Positions 28,349 through 40,472 of a DNA stretch of 64,000 nucleotides are shown here, one piece after another. The DNA comes from Ptiloglossa arizonensis. Taxonomy: Eukaryota > Arthropoda > Insecta > Hymenoptera > Colletidae. The position numbers were made by a program, and so were the translations under genes. Where the stretch lies: NCBI RefSeq assembly GCF_051014685.1, contig NW_027478779.1:310001-374000 (forward strand), in the 5' to 3' direction. Under the pieces are notes generated by a model. The model was not told where the DNA came from. It saw only the letters and a list, made by a program, of their open reading frames with translations, and did no database searches. The first letter of the stretch is position 1. Each line of letters starts with the position of its first letter.

Positions 28349-28894
28349 CGTATAACGTATAACGTATGACGTATAACGTATAACGTATAACGTATAACGT
28401 ATAACGTATAACGTATAACGTATAACGTATAACCTATGACGTATAACGTATAACGTATAACGTATAACGTATAACGTATAACGTATAACGTATAACGTAT
28501 AACGTATAACGTAAAACGTATAACGTATAACGTATAACGTATAGCGTATAACGTATAACTTATAACGTGTAACGTATAACGTATAACGTATAACGTATAA
28601 TGTATAACGTATAACGAATAACGTATAACGTATAACGTATAACGTATAACGTATAACGTATAACGTATAACGTATAACGTATAACGTATAACGTATAACG
28701 TATAACGTATAACGTATAACGTATAACGTATAACGTATAACGTAAAACGTATAACGTATAACGTATAACGCATAACGTATAACGCATAACGTATAACGTA
28801 TGACCTATAACGTATAACGTATAAAGTATAACGTATAACGTATAACGTATAACGTATAACGTATAACGTATAACGTATAACGTATAACGTATAA

Positions 28895-28936
28895 CGTATC
28901 ACTAATAACGTATAACATATAACGAATATCGTAGGA
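28895..28936. repeat. B cassette 10 (B2 subtype)
   Basis: B2 directly upstream of a P-type segment, the only B in such a position. It marks the S1/S2 joint. Confidence 0.95.
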
Positions 28937-30119
28937 CGTATAACGTATAACGTATAACGTATAACGTATAACGTATAACGTATAACGTATAACGTATAAC
29001 GTATAACGTATAACGTATAACGTATAACGTATAACGTATAACGTATAACGTATAACCTATAACGTATAACGTATAACGTATAACGTATAACGTATAACGT
29101 ATAACGTATAACGTATAACGTATAACGCATAATGTATAACGTATAACGTATAGCGTATAACCTATGACGTATAACGTATAACTTATAACGTATAACGTAT
29201 AACGTATAACGTACAACGTATAACGTATCACGTATAACGTATTACGAATAACGTATAACGTATGACGTATAACGTATAACGTATAACGTATAACGTATAA
29301 CGTATAACGTATAACATGTAATGTATAACGTATAACGTATAACGAATAACGTATAACGTATAACGTATAACGTATAACGTATAACGTATAACGTATAACG
29401 TATAACGAATAACGTATAACGTATAACGTATAACGTACAACGTATAACGTATAACGTATAACGTATAACGTATAACGTATAACGTATAACGTATAACGTA
29501 TAACGTATAACGTATAACGTATAACGTATAGCGTATAACGCATAACGTATAACGTATAACGCATAACGTATAACGTATAACGTATAACGTATAACGTATA
29601 ACGTATAACGTATAACGTATAACGTATAACGTATAACGTATAACGTATAACCTATGACGTATAACGTATAACTTATAACGTATAACGTATAACGTATAAC
29701 GTACAACGTATAACGTATCACGTGTAACGTATTACGAATAACGTATAACGTATGACGTATAACGTATAACGTATAACGTATAACGTATAACGTATATCGA
29801 ATAACGTATAACGTATAACGTATAACATGTAATGTATAACGTATAACGTATAACGAATAACGTATAACGTATAACGTATAACGTACAACGTATAACGTAT
29901 AACGTATAACGTACAACGTATAACGTATAACGTATAACGTATAACGTATAACGTATAACGTATAACGTATAACGTATAACGTATAACGTATAACGTATAA
30001 CGTATAACGTATAACGTATAACGTATAACGTATAACGTATAACGTATAACGTATAACGTATAACGTATAACGTATAACGTATAACGTATAACGTATAACG
30101 TATAACGTATAACGTATAA
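28895..30119. repeat. Composite S2, P-type part (P9)
   Basis: Starts at a B2 cassette, then CCTATAA (29,056), CGCATAA, TGTATAA (29,126), CGTATAG and two P half-modules (CATGTAA near 29,316 and 29,826). It repeats 23,281-24,141 at +5,775 bp almost base for base. The left edge of the duplication lies between 23,141 and 23,281, because S1 has CTAATAA without the B context there. Confidence 0.85.
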
Positions 30120-30595
30120 CCTATGACGTATAACGTATAACGTATAACGTATAACGTATAACGTATAACGTATAACGTATAACGTATAACGTATAACGTA
30201 TAACGTATAACGTATAACGTATAACGTATAACGTATAACGTATAACGTATAACGTATAACGTATAACGTATAATGTATAACGTATAACGAATAACGAATA
30301 ACGTATAACGTATAACGTATAACGTATAACGTATAACGTATAACGTATAACCTATGACGTATAACGTATAACGTATAACGTATAACGTATAACGTATAAC
30401 GTATAACGCATAACGTATAACGCATAACCTATGACGTATAACGTATAACGTATAACGTATAACTAATAACGTATAACGTATAACGTATAACGTATAACGT
30501 ATAACGTATAACGTATAACGTATAACGTATAACGTATAACGTATAACGTATAACGTATAACGTATAACGTATAACGTATAACGTATAACGTATAA

Positions 30596-30637
30596 CGTAT
30601 CACTAATAACGTATAACATATAACGAATATCGTAGGA
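30596..30637. repeat. B cassette 11 (B2 subtype)
   Basis: Counterpart of cassette 6 at +5,642 bp. Next B at +1,029 bp. Confidence 0.95.
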
Positions 30638-31624
30638 CGTATAACGTATAACGTATAACGTATAACGTATAACGTATAACGTATAACGTATAACGTATAA
30701 CGTATAACGTATAACGTATAACGTATAACGTATAACGTATAACGTATAACGTATAACGTGTAACGAATAACGTGTAACGTATAACGTATAACGTATAACG
30801 TATAACGTATAACGTATAACGTATAACGTATAACGTATAACGTATAACCTATGACGTATAACGTATAACGTATAACGTATAACGTATAACGTATAACGTA
30901 TAACGCATAACGTATAACGCATAACCTATGACGTATAACGTATAACGTATAACGTATAACTAATAACGTATAACGTATAACGTATAACGTATAACCTATG
31001 ACGTATAACGTATAACTTATAACGTATAACGTATAACGTATAACGTACAACGTATAATGTATCACGTATAACGTATTACGAATAACGTATAACGTATGAC
31101 GTATAACGTATAACGTATAACGTATAACGTATAACGTATAACGTATAACGTATAACGTATAACGTATAACGTATAACGTATAACGTATAACGTATAACGT
31201 ATAACGTATAACGTATAACGTATAACGTATAACGTATAACGTATAACGTATAACGTATAACGTATAACGTATAACGTATAACGTATAACGTATAACGTAT
31301 AACGTATAACGTATAACGTATAACGTATAACGTATAACGCATAACGTATAACGTATAACGTATAACGAATAACGTATAACGTATAACGTATAACGTACAA
31401 CGTATAACGTATAACGTATAACGTATAACGTATAACGTATAACGTATAACGTATAACGTATAACGTATAACGTATAACGTATAACGTATAACGTATAACG
31501 TATAACGTATAACGTATAACGTATAACGTATAACGTATAACGTATAACGTATAACGTATAACGTATAACGTATAACGTATAACGTATAACGTATAACGTA
31601 TAACGTATAACGTATAACGTATAA

Positions 31625-31666
31625 CGTATCACTAATAACGTATAACGTATAACGAATATCGTAGGA
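31625..31666. repeat. B cassette 12 (B1 subtype)
   Basis: Counterpart of cassette 7 at +5,747 bp, with the same CGTATGA two units downstream. Confidence 0.95.
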
Positions 31667-32891
31667 CGTATAACGTATAACGTATGACGTATAACGTATA
31701 ACGTATAACGTATAACGTATAACGTATAACGTATAACGTATAACGCATAACGTATAACGTATAACCTATGACGTATAACGTATAACGTATAACGTATAAC
31801 GTATAACGTATAACGTATAACGTATAACGTATAACGTATAACGTAAAACGTATAACGTATAACGTATAACGTATAACGTATAACGTATAACTTATAACGT
31901 ATAACGTATAACGTATAACGTATAATGTATAACGTATAACGAATAACGTATAACGTATAACGTATAACGTATAACGTATAACGTATAACGTATAACGTAT
32001 AACGTATAACGTATAACGTATAACGTATAACGTATAACGTATAACGTATAACGTATAACGTATAACGTATAACGTATAACGTATAACGTATAACGTATAA
32101 CGTATAACGTGTAACGAATAACGTGTAACGTATAACGTATAACGTATAACGTATAACGTATAACGTATAACGTATAACGTATAACGTATAACGTATAACC
32201 TATGACGTATAACGTATAACGTATAACGTATAACGTATAACGTATAACGTATAACGCATAACGTATAACGCATAACCTATGACGTATAACGTATAACGTA
32301 TAACGTATAACTAATAACGTATAACGTATAACGTATAACGTATAACCTATGACGTATAACGTATAACTTATAACGTATAACGTATAACGTATAACGTACA
32401 ACGTATAATGTATCACGTATAACGTATTACGAATAACGTATAACGTATGACGTATAACGTATAACGTATAACGTATAACGTATAACGTATAACGTATAAC
32501 GTATAACGTATAACGTATAACGTATAACGTATAACGTATAACGTATAACGTATAACGTATAACGTATAACGTATAACGTATAACGTATAACGTATAACGT
32601 ATAACGTATAACGTATAACGTATAACGTATAACGTATAACCTATGACGTATAACGTATAACGTATAACGTATAACGTATAACGTATAACGTATAACGCAT
32701 AACGTATAACGCATAACCTATGACGTATAACGTATAACGTATAACGTATAACTAATAACGTATAACGTATAACGTATAACGTATAACGTATAACGTATAA
32801 CGTATAACGTATAACGTATAACGTATAACGTATAACGTATAACGTATAACGTATAACGTATAACGTATAACGTATAACGTATAACGTATAA

Positions 32892-32933
32892 CGTATCACT
32901 AATAACGTATAACATATAACGAATATCGTAGGA
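32892..32933. repeat. B cassette 13 (B2 subtype)
   Basis: Counterpart of cassette 8 at +5,740 bp; the last B2 in the window. Confidence 0.95.
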
Positions 32934-34319
32934 CGTATAACGTATAACGTATAACGTATAACGTATAACGTATAACGTATAACGTATAACGTATAACGTA
33001 TAACGTATAACGTATAACGTATAACGTATAACGTATAACGTATAACGTATAACGTATAACGTATAACGTATAACGTGTAACGAATAACGTGTAACGTATA
33101 ACGTATAACGTATAACGTATAACGTATAACGTATAACGTATAACGTATAACGTATAACGTATAACCTATGACGTATAACGTATAACGTATAACGTACAAC
33201 GTATAACGTATAACGTATAACGCATAACGTATAACGCATAACCGATGACGTATAACGTATAACGTATAACGTATAACTAATAACGTATAACGTATAACGT
33301 ATAACGTATAACCTATGACGTATAACGTATAACTTATAACGTATAACGTATAACGTATAACGTACAACGTATAATGTATCACGTATAACGTATTACGAAT
33401 AACGTATAACGTATGACGTATAACGTATAACGTATAACGTATAACGTATAACGTATAACGTATAACGTATAACGTATAACGTATAACGTATAACGTATAA
33501 CGTATAACGTATAACGTATAACGTATAACGTATAACGTATAACGTATAACGTATAACGTATAACGTATAACGTATAACGTATAACCTATGACGTATAACG
33601 TATAACTTATAACGTATAACGTATAACGTATAACGTACAACGTATAATGTATCACGTATAACGTATTACGAATAACGTATAACGTATGACGTATAACGTA
33701 TAACGTATAACGTATAACGTATAACGTATAACGTATAACGTATAACGTATAACGTATAACGTATAACGTATAACGTATAACGTATAACGTATAACGTATA
33801 ACGTATAACGTATAACGTATAACGTATAACGCATAACGTATAACGTATAACGTATAACGAATAACGTATAACGTATAACGTATAACGTACAACGTATAAC
33901 GTATAACGTATAACGTATAACGTATAACGTATAACGTATAACGTATAACGTATAACGTATAACGTATAACGTATAACGTATAACGTATAACGTATAACGT
34001 ATAACGTATAACGTATAACGTATAACGTATAACGTATAACGTATAACGTATAACGTATAACGTATAACGTATAACGTATAACGTATAACGCATAACGTAT
34101 AACGTATAACGTATAACGAATAACGTATAACGTATAACGTATAACGTACAACGTATAACGTATAACGTATAACGTATAACGTATAACGTATAACGTATAA
34201 CGTATAACGTATAACGTATAACGTATAACGTATAACGTATAACGTATAACGTATAACGTATAACGTATAACGTATAACGTATAACGTATAACGTATAACG
34301 TATAACGTATAACGTATAA

Positions 34320-34361
34320 CGTATCACTAATAACGTATAACGTATAACGAATATCGTAGGA
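34320..34361. repeat. B cassette 14 (B1 subtype)
   Basis: B1 whose next unit is CGTATTA instead of N. It marks the left end of the U region. Confidence 0.95.
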
Positions 34362-37126
34362 CGTATTACGTATAACGTATGACGTATAACGTATAACCTA
34401 TGACGTATAACGTGTAACGTATAACGTATAACGCATAACGTATAATGTATAACGTATAACGTATAACGTATAACGTATAACGTATAACGTATAACGTATA
34501 ACGTATAACGTATAACGTATAACGTATCACGTATAACGTATAACGTATAACGTATAACCTATGACGTATAACGTATAACGTATAACGTATAACGTATAAC
34601 GTATAACGTATAACGCATAACGTATAACGTATAACCTATGACGTATAACGTATAACGTATAACGTATAACTAATAACGTATAACGTATAACGTATAACGT
34701 ATAACGTATAACGTATAACGTATAACATGTAATGTATAACGTATAACGTATAACGAATAACGTATAACGTATAACGTATAACGTATAACGTATAACGTAT
34801 AACGTATAACGTATAACGTATAACGTATAACGTATAACGTAAAACGTATAACGTATAACGTATAACGTATAACGTATAACGTATAACGTATAACGTATAA
34901 CGTATAACGTATAACGTATAATGTATAACGTATAACGAATAACGTATAACGTATAACGTATAACGTATAACGTATAACGTATAACGTATAACGTATAACG
35001 TATAACGTATAACGTATAACGTATAACGTAAAACGTATAACGTATAACGTATAACGCATAACGTATAACGCATATCGTATAACGTATGACGTATAACGTA
35101 TAACGTATAAAGTATAACGTATAACGTATAACGTATAACGTATAACGTATAACGTATAACGTATAACGTATAACGTTTAACGTATAACGTATAACGTATA
35201 ACGTATAACGTATAACGTATAACGTATAACGTATAACGTATAACGTATAACGTATAACGTATAACGTATAACGTATATCGTGTAACGTATAACGTGTAAC
35301 GTATAACGTGTAACGTATAACGTATAACGTATAACGTATAACGTATAACGTATAACGTATAACGTATAACGTATAACGTATAACGTATAACGTATAACCT
35401 ATGACGTATAACGTATGACGTATAACGTATAACGTATAACGTATAACGTATAACGCATAACGTATAACGCATAACCTATGACGTATAACGTATAACGTAT
35501 AACGTATAACGTATAACGTATAACGTATAACGTATAACGTATAACGTATAACGTATAACGTATAACGTATAACGTATAACGTATAACGTATAACGTATAA
35601 CGTATAACGTATTACCTATGACGTATAACGTATAACGTATAACGTATAACGTATAACGTATAACGTATAACGTATAACGTATAACGCATAACGTATAACG
35701 CATAACCTATGATGTATAACGTATAACGTATAACGTATAACTAATAACGTATAACGTATAACGTATAACGTATAACGTATAACGTATAACGTATAACGTA
35801 TAACGTATAACGTATAACGTATAACGTATAACGTACAACGTATAACGAATAACGTATAACGTATAACGTATAACGTATAACGTATAACGTATAACGTATA
35901 ACCTATGACGTATAACGTATAACGTATAACGCATAACGTATAACGTATAACGTATAACGTATAACGTATAACGTATAACGTATAACGTATAACGTATAAC
36001 GTATAACGTATAACGTATAACGTATAACGTATAACCTATGACGTATAACGTAGAACGTATAACGTATAACGTATAACGCATAACGTATAACGCATAACGT
36101 ATAACGTATAACCTATGACGTATAACGTATAACGTATAACGTATAACTAATAACGTATAACGTATAACGTATAACGTATAACGTATAACGTATAACGTAT
36201 AACATGTAATGTATAACGTATAACGTATAACGAATAACGTATAACGTATAACGTATAACGTATAACGTATAACGTATAACGTATAACGTATAACGTATAA
36301 CGTATAACGTATAACGTATAACGTATAACGTATAACGTATAACGTATAACGTAAAACGTATAACGTATAACGTATAACGTATAACGTATAACGTATAACG
36401 TATAACGTATAACGTATAACGTATAACGTATAATGTATAACGTATAACGAATAACGTATAACGTATAACGTATAACGTATAACGTATAACGTATAACGTA
36501 TAACGTATAACGTATAACGTATAACGTATAACGTATAACGTATAACGTATAACGTATAACGTATAACGTAAAACGTATAACGTATAACGTATAACGCATA
36601 ACGTATAACGCATAACGTATAACGTATGACGTATAACGTATAACGTATAAAGTATAACGTATAACGTATAACGTATAACGTATAACGTATAACGTATAAC
36701 GTATAACGTATAACGTTTAACGTATAACCTATAACGTATAACGTATAACGTATAACGTATAACGTATAACGTATAACGTATAACGTATAACGTATAACGT
36801 ATAACGTATAACGTATAACGTATAACGTATAACGTATAACGTATAAAGTATAACGTATAACGTATAACGTATAACGTATAACGTATAACGTATAACGTAT
36901 AACGTATAACGTATAACGTATAACGTATAACGTATAACGTATAACGTATAACGTATAACGTATAACGTATAACTTATAACGTATAACGTATAACGTATAA
37001 CGTATAACGTATAACGTATAACGTATAACGTATAACCTATGACGTATAACGTATAACGTATAACGCATAACGTATAACGTATAACGTATAACCTATGACG
37101 TATAACGTATAACGTATAACGTATAA

Positions 37127-37168
37127 CGTATCACTAATAACGTATAACGTATAACGAATATCGTAGGA
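37127..37168. repeat. B cassette 15 (B1 subtype)
   Basis: Last B in the window, isolated in the U region 2,807 bp after cassette 14. No B occurs in family 2. Confidence 0.95.
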
Positions 37169-39114
37169 CGTATAACGTATAACGTATGACGTATAACGTA
37201 TAACGTATAACGTATAACGTATAACGTATAACGTATAACGTATAACGTATAACGTATAACGTATAACGTATAACCTATGACGTATAACGTGTAACGTATA
37301 ACGTATAACGTATAACGTATAACGTATAACATGTAATGTATAACGTATAACGTATAACGAATAACGTATAACGTATAACGTATAACGTATAACGTATAAC
37401 GTATAACCTATGACGTATAACGTATAACGTATAACGTATAACGTATAACGTATAACGTATAACGCATAACGTATAACGTATAACCTATGACGTATAACGT
37501 ATAACGTATAACGTATAACTAATAACGTATAACTAATAACGTATAACGTATAACGTATAACGTATAACGTATAACGTATAACGTATAACATGTAATGTAT
37601 AACGTATAACGTATAACGAATAACGTATAACGTATAACGTATAACGTATAACGTATAACGTACAACGTATAACGTATAACGTATAACGTATAACGTATAA
37701 CGTATAACGTATAACGTATAACGTAAAACGTATAACGTATAACGTATAACGTATAACGTATAACGTATAACGTATAACGTATAACGTATAACGTATAATG
37801 TATAACGTATAACGAATAACGTATAACGTATAACGTAGAACGTATAACGTATAACGTATAACGTATAACGTATAACGTATAACGTATAACGTATAACGTA
37901 TAACGTATAACGTATAACGTATAACGTATAACGTATAACGTAAAACGTATAACGTATAACGTATAACGCATAACGTATAACGCATAACGTATAACGCATG
38001 ACGTATAACGTATAACGTATAAAGTATAACGTATAACGTATAACGTATAACGTATAACGTATAACGTATAACGTATAACGTATAACGTTTAACGTATAAC
38101 GTATAACGTATAACGTATAACGTATAACGTATAACGTATAACGTATAACGTATAACGTATAACGTATAACGTATAACGTGTAACGTATAACGTGTAACGT
38201 ATAACGTGTAACGTATAACGTATAACGTAAAACGTATAACGTATAACGTATAACGTATAACGTATAACGTATAACGTATAACGTATAACGAATAACGTAT
38301 AACCTATGACGTATAACGTATAACGTATAACGTATAACGTATAACGTATAACGTATAACGCATAACGTATAACGCATAACCTATGACGTATAACGTATAA
38401 CGTATAACGTATAACTAATAACGTATAACGTATAACGTATAACGTATAACGTATAACGTATAACGTATAACGTATAACGTATAACGTATAACGTATAACG
38501 TATAACGTATAACGTATAACGTATAACGTATAACGTATAACGTATAACGTATAACGTATAACGTATAACGTATAACGTATAACGTATAACGTATAACGTA
38601 TAACGTATAACGTATAACGTATAACGTATAACGTATAACGTATAACGTATAACGTATAACGCATAACGTATAACGTATAACCTATGACGTATAACGTATA
38701 ACGTATAACGTATAACTAATAACGTATAACGTATAACGTATAACGTATAACGTATAACGTATAACGTATAACATGTAATGTATAACGTATAACGTATAAC
38801 GAATAACGTATAACGTATAACGTATAACGTATAACGTATAACGTATAACGTATAACGTATAACGTATAACGTATAACGTATAACGTATAACGTATAGCGT
38901 ATAACGCATAACGTATAACGTATAACGCATAACGTCTAACGTATAACGTATAACGTATAACGTATAACGTATAACGTATAACGTATAACGTATAACGTAT
39001 AACGTATAACATATGACGTATAACGTATAACTTATAACGTATAACGTATAACGTATAACGTACAACGTATAACGTATCACGTGTAACGTATTACGAATAA
39101 CGTATAACGTATGA

Positions 39115-39170
39115 CGTATAACGTATAACGTATAACGTATAACGTATAACGTATAACGTATAACGTATAA
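39115..39170. repeat. Junction between family 1 and family 2
   Basis: Eight plain N units (56 bp). To the left the last family 1 variants are CGTATCA, CGTGTAA, CGTATTA, CGAATAA, CGTATGA; to the right the first family 2 variants are CGTCTAA, CGAAGAA (39,171-39,184). The register does not change across the joint. Confidence 0.85.
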
Positions 39171-40374
39171 CGTCTAACGAAGAACGTATAACGTATAACG
39201 TATAACGTATAAGGTATAACGTATAACGTATAACGTATAACGTATAACCTATAACGTATAACGTATAACGTATAACGTATAACGTGTAACGAAGAACGTA
39301 TAACGTATAACGTATAACGTATAAGGTATAACGTATAACGTATAACGTATAACGTATAACGTGTAACGAAGAACGTATAACGAAGAACGTAAAACGTATA
39401 ACGTATAACGTATAACGTATAACGTATAACGCATAACGTATAACGCATAACGTATAACGCATAACGTATAACGTATAACGTATAACGTATAACGTATAAC
39501 GTATAACGTATTACGTATAACCTATAACGTATAACGTATAACGAATAACGTATAACGTATAACGTATAACGTATGACGTATAACGTATAACGTATAACGT
39601 ATAACGCATAACGTATAGCGAATAACGCATAACGTATAACGTATAACGTATAACGTATAACGTATAACGTATAACGTATAACGTATAACGTATAACGTAT
39701 AACGTATAACGCATAACGTATAACGCATAACGTATAACGCATAACGTATAACGTATAACGTATAACGTATAACGTATAACGTATAACGTATAAGGTATAA
39801 CGTATAACGTATAACGTATAACGTATAACGTATAACGTATAACGTATAACGTGTAACGTATGACTTATCACGTATAACGTACAACCTATAACGTATAACG
39901 TATAACGTATAACGTATAACGTATAACGTATAACGTATAACGTATAACGTATAACGTATAACGTATAACGTATAACGTATAACGTATAACGTATAACGTA
40001 TAACGTATAACGTATAAAGTATAACGTATAACGTATAACGTATAACGTATAACGTATAACGTATAACGTATAACGTATAACGTATAACGTATAACGTATA
40101 ACGTATAACGTATAACGTATAACGTATAACGTATAACGTATAACGTATAACGTATAACGTATAACGTATAACGTATAACGTATAACGTATAACGTATAAC
40201 GTATAACGTATAAAGTATAACGTATAACCAATAACGTATAACGTATAACGTATAACGTATAACGTATAACGTATAACGTATAACGTATAACGTATAACGC
40301 ATAAAGTATAACGTATAACGTATAACGTATAACGTATAACGTATAACGTATAACGTATAACGTATAACGTATAA
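39171..40374. repeat. Family 2 entry region with irregular order
   Basis: Contains CGAAGAA (39,178, near 39,290 and twice near 39,365), GGTATAA (about 39,215, 39,325, 39,793), a three-copy CGCATAA, N alternation at about 39,711-39,745, CGTATAG, CGAATAA, CGCATAA (about 39,612), and a one-off cluster CGTGTAA, CGTATGA, CTTATCA, N, CGTACAA, CCTATAA (about 39,850-39,895). From 40,211 it takes the regular form AGTATAA, N, CCAATAA, then CGCATAA, AGTATAA. It has no D, E or F cassette. The order is looser than further in, as expected at an array edge (inference). Confidence 0.75.
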
Positions 40375-40472
40375 CGCATAGCGTCTAACGTATGACATAT
40401 CACGTATAAGGTATGACCTGAAACGTATAACGTATAACGTATAACGTATAACGTATAACGTATAAGGTAAAA
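40375..40472. repeat. F cassette 1, 98 bp
   Basis: Fourteen units: CGCATAG, CGTCTAA, CGTATGA, CATATCA, N, GGTATGA, CCTGAAA, six N, GGTAAAA. The seventh unit is CCTGAAA here and CCTATAA in every other F. Confidence 0.95.

Larger units (their letters stand above)
24338..28894. repeat. Composite S1, B-rich part
   Basis: Five B cassettes in about 4.5 kb with alternating subtypes: B2, B2, B1, B2, B1. Between B2 and the next B1 lie the CGTGTAA, CGAATAA, N-type block (25,101; 26,354 follows a B1; 27,320), a CCTATGA, CGCATAA, CTAATAA cluster, and CTTATAA, CGTACAA, TGTATCA. Near 28,512-28,822 is a Q-type stretch with paired CGTAAAA and AGTATAA. Plain runs include 25,444-25,688 (35 N). S2 repeats this layout with B-to-B offsets of 5,642, 5,747 and 5,740 bp, so the copies differ by whole units. 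Confidence 0.8.
30120..34319. repeat. Composite S2, B-rich part
   Basis: Repeats the B-rich part of S1 with B2 (30,596), B1 (31,625) and B2 (32,892), each B2 followed by the CGTGTAA, CGAATAA block (30,757 and 33,074; another at 32,108 after a B1). CGAATAA, CGAATAA doublet near 30,290. Plain run of 32 N at 31,401-31,624. A single CCGATGA (about 33,241) stands where other copies have CCTATGA. Confidence 0.8.
34320..39114. repeat. Family 1 U region, three ~1.4-kb HOR copies
   Basis: Recurring order CTAATAA, CATGTAA with TGTATAA, CGAATAA, CGTAAAA, TGTATAA, CGAATAA, CGTAAAA, two CGCATAA, CGTATGA, AGTATAA, CGTTTAA. CATGTAA occurs at 34,726, 36,203 and 37,589 (spacings 1,477 and 1,386 bp). CGTTTAA follows at 35,174, 36,714 and 38,086 (1,540 and 1,372 bp). 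All spacings are multiples of 7. Copy-specific features: CGCATAT (about 35,070), a CGTGTAA series after 35,275 and after 38,168, B at 37,127, and CTAATAA, N, CTAATAA near 37,518. The last 0.4 kb is P-like and ends with CGTATGA at 39,108-39,114. It resembles the Q core but adds CGTTTAA, otherwise an R unit. Confidence 0.8.

Noticed and set aside
39171..40374. A degraded gene or spacer at the junction of the two families
   Set aside because: Although variant-rich, every unit is still a recognisable 7-mer in register.
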